From Roseiarcus sp963813555 (GTDB taxonomy: Bacteria > Pseudomonadota > Alphaproteobacteria > Rhizobiales > Beijerinckiaceae), in assembly GCA_963813555.1 (NCBI GenBank), contig CAWEZX010000011.1, positions 124,001 through 188,000 of the forward strand: a DNA stretch of 64,000 nucleotides, written 5' to 3'. This document shows, in pieces, positions 9,419 to 19,400 of this stretch. The notes under the pieces were generated by a model. The model did not search any database. It was given only the letters and a program-made list of their open reading frames with translations, and was not told the origin of the DNA. The translations under genes were made by a program, and so were the position numbers. How positions within the stretch are numbered: the first letter of the stretch is position 1; the number at the start of each line of letters is the position of its first letter.

Positions 9419-9990
9419 CGGGCTCCAACCTCCCGCATATACACGGCAATCTCATTCAACGGCAGAACGCGGGCTTCCGGGCAGGCCGCGATGGCGGCTT
9501 CCGGCATCGCGGCCGCATAGGCGCCATCCGGACTTTGCACGATCGCCAAGCCGCCGGCTTCGACCACAGCCTTCAGGCCGCGCGCGCCGTCGCTGTTGGC
9601 TCCGGTAAGCACCACGCCGATCAGGCCGTCGCCATAGGCGTCCGCCGCGCTCTCAAACAGGACGTCGATTGATGGGCGCGAAAACAGGACTGGCTCCTCG
9701 CCCGACAACGACAGACGCCTGTCGTCCTCGACCAGCAGATGATAGTCCGGCGGAGCGAAATACGCGACGCCGGGTTCGATCGGCTCCTTGTCCTCGGCTT
9801 CGCGCACCTGAATTGCGCAGCGTGCGCGCAAGAGCTCGGCGAATAGGCTGTTCTTGCGAGGTGGAAGGTGAACGACGATCAGAATCGGCAGACGATAGTC
9901 GGCGGCCAATCCGGGCAGCAGGCGGGACAGCGCCTCGAGCGCGCCTGCTGACGCGCCGATCACGATAGCCTCCGGAGCCGCCCCGCTCAT
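9415..9990 (-). CDS. CheB-type methylesterase domain protein, no receiver
   Basis: Stand-alone CheB catalytic domain of 191 residues, which hydrolyses gamma-glutamyl methyl esters on chemoreceptor-like proteins. The Ser-His-Asp triad is visible in GASAGALEAL (Ser), VVHLPPRK (His) and LTGANSDGARGL (Asp). The usual N-terminal receiver is missing; a receiver could be supplied by the kinase that follows. The gene overlaps cheR upstream and the kinase downstream by four bases each. No methyl-accepting chemotaxis protein, CheA or CheW is in the window, so a non-chemotaxis role is likely. Confidence 0.92.
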   Translation of the reverse strand: MSGAAPEAIVIGASAGALEALSRLLPGLAADYRLPILIVVHLPPRKNSLFAELLRARCAIQVREAEDKEPIEPGVAYFAPPDYHLLVEDDRRLSLSGEEPVLFSRPSIDVLFESAADAYGDGLIGVVLTGANSDGARGLKAVVEAGGLAIVQSPDGAYAAAMPEAAIAACPEARVLPLNEIAVYMREVGAR

Positions 9991-10814
9991 GAGGCGCCCC
10001 GCTTTTGGTAGATCCGTTCACCTCTCGCGAACTCGACGAAAGCGCCTGCGTGCTCTGTGAAGCGAAGGCTCTCCTTCGCGCCAATTCCGAGAAATGCTCT
10101 GCGCGCAAGTGACTCCTTGAACAGGCCGACTGCCCGGTTTTGCAGAGCTCTATCGAAATAGATCAGCACATTCCGACAAGATATAAGATGCATTTCGCCG
10201 AATGACGCATCCGTTACAAGGCTATGATCGGAAAACACCACGTGCTGGCGAAGGCTCTTTCTGAAGGAGGCTGCGCCGTAGGCTGCGGTGTAATAGTCTG
10301 ACAGAGAGGACTTTCCGCCCGACTGGCGGTGGTTTTCCGTGAATAGCTTGATACGGTCGAGATGATAAATGCCGGTCTCGGCTTTGGCCAGCGCATCCTG
10401 ATTGACGTCGGTCGCATAGAACAAGGTCCGGTCCTCAAGCCCCTCTTCCCGAAACAGAATGGCGAAGGAGTAAAGTTCCTCTCCGGCGCTGCACCCTGCG
10501 ACCCAGACCTTCAGCGACGGATAAGTTCGGAGATGGGGAACGACCTTCTCTCGGATTGCTCGAAAATAGCTCGGGTCGCGAAACATTTCGCTGACCTGCA
10601 CCGTGAGGTATCCGATCAGCTTGGGCAACATTGCCGCATCGTGGAGCACCCGGTCCTGCATGGCGGAAATGGTCGCGAAACCGAGGTGCTCGCGCGCCCG
10701 CTTCAGACGCCGCTTCACCGAAGCCATGGCGTAGCCGCGGAAATCAAAGTGATATTTCTGGAACAGCGCCTCCAGCAGTAACCGAATCTCTATCTCCTCG
10801 GTCCTTTCCGCCAT
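9987..10814 (-). CDS. CheR-type protein-glutamate O-methyltransferase
   Basis: A 275-residue SAM-dependent methyltransferase with the CheR N-terminal helical domain (FRGYAMASVKRRLKR). The SAM-binding core has WVAGCSAGEELYSFAI and YATDVNQDALAKA. The conserved C-terminal stretch LISCRNVLIYFDRALQ is also present. It would methylate glutamates that CheB demethylates. It sits nine bases after the large hybrid kinase and overlaps cheB by four bases, so all four genes are probably one transcript. There is no attached TPR or PAS region. Confidence 0.92.
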   Translation of the reverse strand: MAERTEEIEIRLLLEALFQKYHFDFRGYAMASVKRRLKRAREHLGFATISAMQDRVLHDAAMLPKLIGYLTVQVSEMFRDPSYFRAIREKVVPHLRTYPSLKVWVAGCSAGEELYSFAILFREEGLEDRTLFYATDVNQDALAKAETGIYHLDRIKLFTENHRQSGGKSSLSDYYTAAYGAASFRKSLRQHVVFSDHSLVTDASFGEMHLISCRNVLIYFDRALQNRAVGLFKESLARRAFLGIGAKESLRFTEHAGAFVEFARGERIYQKRGAS

Positions 10815-10823
10815 GCCGTCCGC

Positions 10824-13800
10824 TCAGTTGTTGGGCATCCAAACGCGGATGAGAGAAAGGAGCTTCTCGACATCGAGAGGCTTCGCCATATAATCGCTGG
10901 CGCCGGCTGCGAGGCACTGCTCCTGATCGTCGGGCATGGCTTTTGCGGTCAACATAATGATCGGCAGTTTTTTCCAGTCGGGGTTCCGGCGGATCTTTTG
11001 AGTCGCCGTCAGGCCGTCCATGATCGGCATCATGACGTCCATCAGGACGAGCTCGATTGGATTCCCTCCCTCCCCGAAGGATTTGTCGATCGCCTCGATC
11101 GCCTCGCGGCCGTTTCGCGCAATCTGGACCCGCGCCCCGCGCGGTTCGAGAATGCTGGTGAGCGAATAAACGTTCCGCACGTCGTCCTCGACCACAAGGA
11201 TTCTTCGTCCTTCGAGCAGCGCGTCACGATTACGCGCCTTGCGGATCATCTTCTGTTGTTCGTCCGGAAGGTCGGAGATCACCTGGTGCAGGAACAGGCT
11301 CACTTCGTCGAGAAGCCGCTCGGGTGACTTGGCGCCCTTGATGATGATCGACTTGGAATAACGGCGCAGTCGCTGCTCTTCCTCGTCGGAAAGATCGCGG
11401 CCCGTATAGACGATGACGGGCGGAAAAGAATACGCGCCCTCCTCGCTCAAGGTTTCGAGCAGCGAATATCCGGACGCATCCGGCAGAGAGAGGTCCAGGA
11501 CCATGCAGTCGAATGTCTGGTCCTTGAGAAGAATGAGGCATTCGGCGGCCGTGGCCGCCGCAACCGTCTCAACTTCGTGCGAGCCCAGAAGACTCCGGAC
11601 CGCCTCTCGCTGAACCGGATCATCTTCAACGATAAGAACCCTGTGCATCCTCTGGGCTAGCTTGGTCTCGAGCTTCTTCAAAACCTCGGTCAGACCCTCT
11701 CGATTAACGGGCTTCAACAGATACCCAATCGCGCCGAGCGAAAGAGCTGTTTGCGCATTGTCCGCAGCCGAAACGACGTGAACCGGGATATGGCGGGTGC
11801 GAATGTCGCACTTGAGCTGATCCAGCACCCAGAGGCCGGAATGGTCCGGCAGGCCCACGTCCAGCACGACGGCGTTCGGACGGAATTCCTTCGTCAGCGC
11901 GAGCGCCTCGGTCGCGCTGCCGGCGACGAGGCACTCGAATTCCATCTCGTGGGAAAGATCCCTGAGGATCCTGGCGAAACTCTGGTCGTCTTCGATGACA
12001 AGAAGCACGCGCCTCTGGCCAGTGAGCCGTTCGCGATCGTCCTCGACTTGCCGGTCCGGCGGGCGGCTGTCAGCGGTCGCCGCGGCCGGCTGCGGCGCCG
12101 CCGGCGCAAATGTCGCAGCTATACCCCGACCCACCTCCGCTCGCGGCCGCACTTTTGCCAGGCTATAGGTTTCGGGAATAAGAACGGTGAACGTGCTGCC
12201 CTGGCCCTCCGCGCTTCTGAGCGCCATCGTTCCGCCAAGCAGGCGGACGAGCTCTCGGCAGATCGACAGCCCGAGGCCGGTGCCACCGTATCTGCGGCTA
12301 ATCGTTCCGTCGGCCTGGCGGAAAGGTTCAAACACAGCCTTCTGCTTCTCGTCGGAGATGCCGATGCCCGTGTCGGAGACAGACAACGCGATCTGGCCGT
12401 CGGGCGCGCGCCCAATGTTCAACTCGACCCTGCCCTGTTCGGTGAACTTGAACGCGTTCGACAACAGGTTCCTCAAGACCTGCTCAAGTTTCTGCCGGTC
12501 GGTCTCGATGAGGATCGGGCATTCGGGCGCCGCCTCGATCCAAAACTCCAGGTTCATCTTTTCAGCTATCGGCGTGAACAGGTTCGAGAGGTCTCTGGTC
12601 AATCGCCTGAGCGCAACAGGCTCGGGCTTGATCTCCACATGGCCCGCCTCGATCTTCGAAAGGTCGAGGATATCGTTGATGAGCGTCAGCAAATCGTCGC
12701 CGGATGACTGGATCGTTTGGGCGTACCGCACCTGCTCCTCGTTTAGCCGACCCTCGTCATTGTCGGCGAGGAGCTTCGCGAGGATCAGCAGCGAGTTCAG
12801 AGGCGTCCTCAGCTCGTGCGACATATTTGCCAGGAAATCGGATTTGTACTGGCTCGCCTGTTCGAGTTCCTGAGCCTTGAGCTGCACGACCTCGTTGGCG
12901 CGTTCCAGGTCGTCGCGCTGGATTTCGAGCTGCTGCGCCTGCTCCTCGAGTTGCGAATTGGTTTGCTCGAGTTCGGCTTGTTGCAGCTCGAGGCGGGACT
13001 GCGACTCCTTCAAGGCTCGGCTCTGCTCCTCGAGCTCTTCATTCGATACCCGGAGCTCCTCTCCTTGCGCCTGAAGCTCTTCCGCCTGACGCTGCGTCTC
13101 CTCAAGGAAGTTCTGAAGCTCCGCGCGATAATTGGAGGAACGCACGGCAATACCAATCGCGTCGGACATGTGTTCGAGAAGCGCAAGCGCGTCCGCCTTG
13201 AGCGGATGGATGAAACCGAACTCCAGCACGCCGTTCGTCGATCCGTCCACGTTCGCCGGTGCGATAACCAGATGCCTGGGCTTCGCCTCTCCGAACGCGG
13301 AACCAATAGCGAGATAGCCCTCGGGGACGTCGCGGATGAGAAATGAACGGCTTTCGACAGCCGCCTGCCCAAGTAGCCCCTCGCCGCGTCCGAATTGGTC
13401 CGGAATTCTCGCCCCGGCGGGAACGCCATAGGTCGAAATCCGACGGTATGGGCCGTGCCTATCCCTTATGAAAATAGCGCCAGCGTGCGCGTCCAGATAG
13501 CGGCAGAGATATCCCAGAATGTTATCGCCGAGCTGCTCGGTCGGCTGGTCGCCGAGCATCGCCTTGCTGAGCCCGACCCGGCCGGCCTGAAGCCAGTCCT
13601 CTCGACGTCGGGCGGCCTCCGCGCGAAAGATCAGGAAACCAACGACCCCGGTGAGGCCGATTCCGAGTAGACTGGAGACGATGCCGCTGACGATCGCCCT
13701 CCAGTACGCGTCAGCCATTTCCTCGAGCCGCTTTGCGCGCATGCCAATCTCTTCGTGCTCCATCACCGAAACGTCGGCGCGGATCTCTTCCATCTCCTGT

Positions 13801-14258
13801 TTGCCGCGGCCGCTCTGAACGACCGCCAGCGCGGCGGCCGGCCCCCCGTTTTGGCGCAGATCGATACTCCGTTTGAGTTCGCCAAGCTTGGCGTCGACGC
13901 GCTGTTTGAGGGTTGCGAGGCGCTCTTGCTGCGCGGGATTGTCGACTGTCAGGCGCCGCAGCGCTTCGAGGCGAGGCCCGATCGCCGGCGCCGCGGCGTT
14001 ATAAGGACCGAGGTAGCTTTCATCGCCGGTAAGCAAATAACCGCGTTGGCCGGTCTCGGCGTCTTTCACCGTGGAAAGTACGTCGTCCAATGCGGTCAAC
14101 GTGTCACCGCTGTGGACAACGAGGGCGCTGTCCGCTTTCAAGATTTGGAAATTGAAATATGCGATCGCGCCCGTCGCCAGGAAGAAAACGATTGCGGCGA
14201 CGAGGCCCAGCCAGATCAGCGGATCCGTGCTCGATCCCAGCGCCGGTGATCGGGGCAT
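10824..14258 (-). CDS. Large membrane hybrid histidine kinase (CHASE3-GAF-HisKA-HATPase-three receivers)
   Basis: About 1144 residues. A first helix (WLGLVAAIVFFLATGAIAYF) and a second (IVSGIVSSLLGIGLTGVVGFLIF) flank a periplasmic CHASE3 domain containing ETGQRGYLLTGDESYL. A GAF-like domain and a long Glu/Gln-rich coiled coil follow. Next come HisKA (FLANMSHELRTPLNSL), HATPase_c (GIGISDEKQ, GGTGLGLSI) and three receivers with phospho-Asp in VVLDVGLPD, MVLDLSLPD and VLMDVMMPI. I chose the ATG at 14258 because AAAGGA precedes it; an upstream start at 14303 is possible. It is similar in layout to stress-signalling kinases found with CheB/CheR. Confidence 0.9.
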   Translation of the reverse strand: MPRSPALGSSTDPLIWLGLVAAIVFFLATGAIAYFNFQILKADSALVVHSGDTLTALDDVLSTVKDAETGQRGYLLTGDESYLGPYNAAAPAIGPRLEALRRLTVDNPAQQERLATLKQRVDAKLGELKRSIDLRQNGGPAAALAVVQSGRGKQEMEEIRADVSVMEHEEIGMRAKRLEEMADAYWRAIVSGIVSSLLGIGLTGVVGFLIFRAEAARRREDWLQAGRVGLSKAMLGDQPTEQLGDNILGYLCRYLDAHAGAIFIRDRHGPYRRISTYGVPAGARIPDQFGRGEGLLGQAAVESRSFLIRDVPEGYLAIGSAFGEAKPRHLVIAPANVDGSTNGVLEFGFIHPLKADALALLEHMSDAIGIAVRSSNYRAELQNFLEETQRQAEELQAQGEELRVSNEELEEQSRALKESQSRLELQQAELEQTNSQLEEQAQQLEIQRDDLERANEVVQLKAQELEQASQYKSDFLANMSHELRTPLNSLLILAKLLADNDEGRLNEEQVRYAQTIQSSGDDLLTLINDILDLSKIEAGHVEIKPEPVALRRLTRDLSNLFTPIAEKMNLEFWIEAAPECPILIETDRQKLEQVLRNLLSNAFKFTEQGRVELNIGRAPDGQIALSVSDTGIGISDEKQKAVFEPFRQADGTISRRYGGTGLGLSICRELVRLLGGTMALRSAEGQGSTFTVLIPETYSLAKVRPRAEVGRGIAATFAPAAPQPAAATADSRPPDRQVEDDRERLTGQRRVLLVIEDDQSFARILRDLSHEMEFECLVAGSATEALALTKEFRPNAVVLDVGLPDHSGLWVLDQLKCDIRTRHIPVHVVSAADNAQTALSLGAIGYLLKPVNREGLTEVLKKLETKLAQRMHRVLIVEDDPVQREAVRSLLGSHEVETVAAATAAECLILLKDQTFDCMVLDLSLPDASGYSLLETLSEEGAYSFPPVIVYTGRDLSDEEEQRLRRYSKSIIIKGAKSPERLLDEVSLFLHQVISDLPDEQQKMIRKARNRDALLEGRRILVVEDDVRNVYSLTSILEPRGARVQIARNGREAIEAIDKSFGEGGNPIELVLMDVMMPIMDGLTATQKIRRNPDWKKLPIIMLTAKAMPDDQEQCLAAGASDYMAKPLDVEKLLSLIRVWMPNN

Positions 14259-14443
14259 ACCTATTCCTTTCGTCCGTTCTCGGGCCCGACAACCTTGTCC
14301 CATGCGCTCCGGACAACCTACTTGCCCTTAGCAGCAACGCCTAGCGAGGCGATTCGTGCCGCTCATCCTCGCCGTCACAAAAGTCGAGCATGAACCGGAG
14401 TTGCGCCCCCGATCTCCTGAGAGCCCTGAGCTTGTGAAGCGCG

Positions 14444-16414
14444 TCACGGCCTCGCAGGCGAGCCGCCCAGCAAACGCCACTGGGTCAATGCCGGCCCGAT
14501 CGCCGCGCCGCTCTTTCCGTCGACCGGACCGGCATAGTATCCCGACGACTTGAGCCGCGTCTGAAGCTGCCGGACCGTCTCGGCAGTCCAGGTCTGCGTC
14601 TTGCCGGTGAGTTCGGCCCGCGCTTCGCCCGCGTCCGCGGCGACCGCGCGCAAAAGATCCGCCGCGGCGGCGGACGGGTTCTTCGCCACGCCGCGACCTT
14701 CGTCGAGCAGCACGGCCGAGGCGCGGTAGGCCTGCGGATAACCCTCGGCCCCAGCGCGCCGGAAGAGGGCGAGCGCTTCGCCCGGCGGCTTGCCGCCGAT
14801 GCCGCTCGCCACGAGCGCAGCGAGGTCGTAGGCCGCGCGCGCCGAGCCGCTGTCGGAAGCCTTCTCAAGAAGCGCAAGCGCGCGAGGAATGTCAACGTCG
14901 GTCCCCTTGCCCTTGATAAGCGCGACGGCGAGGTCGAGCGCGCCGTCGGCGCTGCCGCGCTCAGCCGCTTTCTCATAGAGCGCGTAAGCCGCCTTGAGGT
15001 CCTTCGGCGCGTGGTCGCCCGTCTCGAGCAGGAGACCGAGACTGACCATGGCCCGGACATCGCTGGCGGCCGCGGCCTTGCGGTAAAGCATGATGCCCTC
15101 GTCGTAGCGTCCGGCGGCGAAGGTCGCTCGGGCGAGCAGAGCTTGGTAGTGCGCAATTTCCGGATGGGCCGCCGCCGCCTGACCGCAGAATTGGATGGCC
15201 GCCTCCGCGTTCTTTCTGAGAGACTCCATTTCGACCCCGTTCACGCTCGCGGTGGCGTCGTGAGGATGGGTGGCGAGGCGCTCGCAGGCGAGCTCAGGCG
15301 ACGACGACTCCTGCTCCCCCGCCCGAAGGCTCGCGATCAGCGCATTCGCGTCGTCGACATGGGCGCCGTTCGGATAGCGCGCTAGATAAAGCTCGGCCAA
15401 GCTCGCTCGCCGCTCACTGCGGGCCACTGACCATAGAACATCTTCGACACCTTCCTGAGATTGTGTGGTTTTCGAGGCAGCCCCTCCAGCTCCGGAGAGG
15501 AGAGAGCGGACGTCTACGGCATGAGGTCCGTCGGGGTAATGATCGAGATAGGCTTGCAGTAGATTTGGATCCCGGTCCTTTCCGGCGAGGCGCCAAAGCT
15601 GTGTCTCAAGCGTCTCTTCGGTCGCAGCGGCGCCAGCGAAGTAGAACTGCTTGGTCAGCAGCGACTCATCGGCGGGAATCTGCTGCCCTCCGGTCTCAGC
15701 GAAGACGTCATTGCGGACCGCGATCATCATGCTGGAGATGTCGGCGCCTGGCGTCGACAGACGTCCGAGCAGCGCTGTGGCGAAGGGGCTGTTGCGGCCG
15801 CTTCCGTCGAAGGCGACGTTGTCTGGCTGTGTCGCGAAGGTGATGAAGAATCCGGGAAGCTTGCCGATGCGAGCAAGTCCGGCCGCTGGCAACCGAACGC
15901 CGGCGCCGGCGAAGGGGTTGTTGCGGCAGGCGTCGAGAAAGACGAGATGGCTTCCTTTTCCTTTCCCGAGATCGGCGAGCACGGGATCGAGCGCTACCGT
16001 CCTCGACGCGACGTCGCCGACCTGGCGCAGCTCGGCGCCGACAGGAACGAGGTAGTTGCGGCCAGCAAGCTGAAAGCCGTGTCCGGCGTAGTAGAGCAAC
16101 GACACGTCGGCGTCGGCCGACTCCAATGCGAATTCGTCGATGGCGCGCTGCATGGCGGCGAGGTCGAGATCAAGCTTGAGCGTGACCTTGAATCCCAGCG
16201 ACTTCAGCGCCGCGGCAATATCCTTCGCGTCGTTCGGCGGATTGGCAAGCGCAGGGACGTTGCGATAGGCGCCGTTGCCGATGACGAGCGCAAAGCGCGT
16301 CTCCGCCTGCACGGTCGAAGCGGTAAGCGCGACCGCGAGAAGGGCGAGGAGCGCCGCCGCGACTGATCTCCATCCCCGGCTCGGCGCGTGGGGAGGCGCC
16401 GTCCATCGGGCCAT
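14444..16414 (-). CDS. Secreted caspase-like (peptidase C14) protein with Sel1-type repeats
   Basis: A 656-residue protein with a signal peptide (residues 1 to about 37, ending TVQA). A caspase p20-like domain follows, with the catalytic dyad His112 in YYAGHG and Cys163 in DACRNNPF. Residues about 370-590 hold Sel1/TPR-like repeats (MVSLGLLLETGDHAPKDLKAA, YEKAAERGSADGALDLA). The last about 60 residues (TVRQLQTRLKSSGYYAGPVDG) resemble a peptidoglycan-binding domain. It is probably periplasmic. It starts 22 bases after the TpsA exoprotein stop, which points to co-expression. Substrates of such bacterial orthocaspases are mostly unknown; processing of TpsA is possible but unproven. Confidence 0.88.
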   Translation of the reverse strand: MARWTAPPHAPSRGWRSVAAALLALLAVALTASTVQAETRFALVIGNGAYRNVPALANPPNDAKDIAAALKSLGFKVTLKLDLDLAAMQRAIDEFALESADADVSLLYYAGHGFQLAGRNYLVPVGAELRQVGDVASRTVALDPVLADLGKGKGSHLVFLDACRNNPFAGAGVRLPAAGLARIGKLPGFFITFATQPDNVAFDGSGRNSPFATALLGRLSTPGADISSMMIAVRNDVFAETGGQQIPADESLLTKQFYFAGAAATEETLETQLWRLAGKDRDPNLLQAYLDHYPDGPHAVDVRSLLSGAGGAASKTTQSQEGVEDVLWSVARSERRASLAELYLARYPNGAHVDDANALIASLRAGEQESSSPELACERLATHPHDATASVNGVEMESLRKNAEAAIQFCGQAAAAHPEIAHYQALLARATFAAGRYDEGIMLYRKAAAASDVRAMVSLGLLLETGDHAPKDLKAAYALYEKAAERGSADGALDLAVALIKGKGTDVDIPRALALLEKASDSGSARAAYDLAALVASGIGGKPPGEALALFRRAGAEGYPQAYRASAVLLDEGRGVAKNPSAAAADLLRAVAADAGEARAELTGKTQTWTAETVRQLQTRLKSSGYYAGPVDGKSGAAIGPALTQWRLLGGSPARP

Positions 16415-16436
16415 GCGGCCTCCTCGATCGCCCGCC

Positions 16437-19400
16437 TTAGAGACCCCCGGAATTCACCAAAGCGACGTTGGCGTCGCCGAGCGCGCCAGCGATGACGTCG
16501 CCGTCGCGAACCTCCCGACCGCGCGTTTGCGGATCGTCTGAAAGGACGAGCGCGATCTCCTTATGAACCGCAGCGACGGTCTGACGCAACACGGCGACGG
16601 CCTCGGTTCGTGAACGAGCGGCGCGAACGCGTTGGGCGCCTTGGGCGACGATCGCCGGAATATTTCGCAACGCCGGCGGCAGTCTCGGCGCCAAGACTTG
16701 CAGCTTGGCGGCGTATGCGTCAAGCGCGTCGGCGATCGTAGTCCGGGTCGGGTTTTGACACCGGCGGAAATAATTCTCCATCGACTGCGAGATGGCTCGA
16801 AGAGCCTGATCCGGATCGCTGAACCCGTTCGGATCTGGCAAGGATGGCGGCTCGTTGCAGGCGACCGTGAAATGCGGGAGCACCTGTTCGTACCCGCCGA
16901 CATCGTACTCGCTGGCCGCGGGGTTGTTGATCTTGGTGAGCTTTGGCAAGAAGCCAGGGTCGAACGGCCTGAAGACCGCGGTCACCGGCGTAACGGTGAG
17001 CGTTCCGGGCGCGTTTCCTGAGGTGGCGATGACGTAGTTCGGGTTTGAAAGCGCCGTCACCAGCTGGAGATATTGGCCTACTGGGGTGAGCGGATTTAAC
17101 GGGATCTCTTGCGAGTTCCTAAATGCGCCAACGGTCGGGTCGACTGTATCACCGGGAAGCACGCCGAACAGCGTCGCTGCGCCGAGGATCGGTGTCGTTC
17201 CGAAGATCGAGTTGGCATCGGCGACGCTGAAGGTGAGCGCCAATGCATCGATCGTGAGCCGGCCGGAGGAGTCGAGGACAAGGGCGTACCTGTCTGAAGC
17301 AGCGAAGCTCCCTGGTGCGACCGTGATCGGATACGGGCTGCCCGCGACAGAAGCCCTGGCTGGCGAGCCGAGCGAGGTGACGCTTGGCGTGCCGCTGAAG
17401 ACTGCGGCCGCCGTATCGGGTTCGAACGCGCCTGCAACGCCGGGCTGCAGGCCGCTGATCGTGAAGTCGGCGGCCACCAGAGAGGTGACGTCCTGGCCAT
17501 AAGTCTTGGTGAGATCGCCCGACGTGACGGTTATTGTCGGCCGGAAGGCGAAAACATAGCGATTGCCCGGCGCCGTCACCGACTCGCCGAGGGTCGTGTT
17601 CCATACCGCGGTGTTGCCGCTGTCGAGCCCGTTGAAAACGTCGCCGGTCGGCGAGGCTGAATAAATCAGCCAGGGATCGACGACGGCGCCCGGACCGACA
17701 TTGTTGATGAAATTACCGGTTGCGGCGAGAACGATCAGCCCGTCCGGAATGAAGTTCTGGACAGGAGAATTGACGTCGAGATTGCCGGCGGTCGAGACCT
17801 GGATCTCGGCGCCGGGGGTCCCGAACACACCCGAGGCCACGCCCGATCCCGTTGCGGCGCCGGGAGAAATTGTTTCCGACGAGATGAAATAGTTCACGGT
17901 TCCGACACTAAGGCCGGCGCCGGCGGTGTTGGCGAACTCGAAGCTGCCGGGTGCCGCGCCCGCGAGCGTCCCGATTGCGTTGCCGGGATTATTGAGGATG
18001 ACATCCCCCATTCCGTCGGTGCCGGCGTGGGCGAAAAGCGCGTTCCCCCGCACCGGCCCGGTCTGGGTGATCGATCCCGTTATCGTCTCCAATGCAATGG
18101 AGCCAGCGGCGCTCGTGATCCCGGCCGCTCCCACATCGAGCGCGCCGCTGTTGAACAAACTGAAGCCGCCGGGCGCCGAACCCGAAACCGAGCCGACCGC
18201 ATTGAAAAGAGTGAGCACGACCCGTCCAGCGGATGACGTCGCGCTAAGCGTCGGCGCCACGATCGACCCGCTCGGCGGCACAGCCCCTACGACAGGGGGC
18301 GCCTGAATTTCAAGGATATCGCCGCCCGCGGTCAGTGTGAGCGACGATCCCACGCCCGACGCGTTGATCGAATTCGCGATCGATATGCGATTGGCGGCCT
18401 CGAGCGTCAAAGAATTGGCCAATGTCCATGTGACCGGCCCCGAGACTGTGATGTTTCCCGCATCCGTTCCAGGGCTGCCCGCGAGTCCGGTCGAAACCAT
18501 CACATTGGTCGTTCCGAGCAGCCCGTCGATGGTGGCGGTGCTGATCACCGAGGTTGCTCCCGGCGTGTAGACGCCGCCTGAGAAGCAACTTGGCGGGCAG
18601 GGCGTCTCGAATGGAGGCCCTACGGGACCAATCGCCTCAATCGTTATGTCATAAGGATCGAGCAGGAGCGTGCCAGTCGCTCCCTTCGGCGCGGTCAGGT
18701 CCGCGCTGCCGGTGAAATCCAGCACGCCGCGCGTCGTTGGATTGGCGGAGACCTCAGCGGAGCCTCCGTCGCCGCCATTGGGACCGCCGTTCGCCGTGAT
18801 GCGCCCAGCGAAATTCGTCGTCGCATCGGACCAGACAGCCACGGTCCCGCCGTCGCCCGAGGCCGAGGCGCTCGCATTCAGCGTCGACGCCGAGTTGATC
18901 GTCGTCGTCTGTGCGGAGGGGATGTCGCTCGCGCCGTGGAAATCCCCGCCGATCCGGATGGCGCCGCCGCCCGTCGCGCCCGAAGCGTCGACCAAAGACG
19001 AGGCGAGGCTGACCGCATTCGTTCCTGTCGCCGTCACCGAGCCGCCCCGCCCCTTGGCGCTGCTGGCCACAAGCTTGGCGCGGCGCAAGGCGAGGTTGTG
19101 GCCGCCAAGCGCGATCGTTCCTCCCGCCGTCCGGCCCGCGGCTCTGAGCCGTCCCGTCACGGAAACGTCCCCGCCGGGGCCGCCGCCGAGAATGATCGAA
19201 CCGCCGCTCGCGCGCGCCGAAGACACTGACAATTCGCCAGGAACATTGACCGCATTGCGGATCGCTTGCGCCACCGTCGCCGCCTTGAGCATGACCGATC
19301 CGCCCGCAGCGCGGACCTTGCCGGAGACGTCGACCAGCGCCTTGCCATCGGCCGTCTTGGTGTTGGTCGGGACGGCGACCTGGAGAAAATTGTCGCCGGT

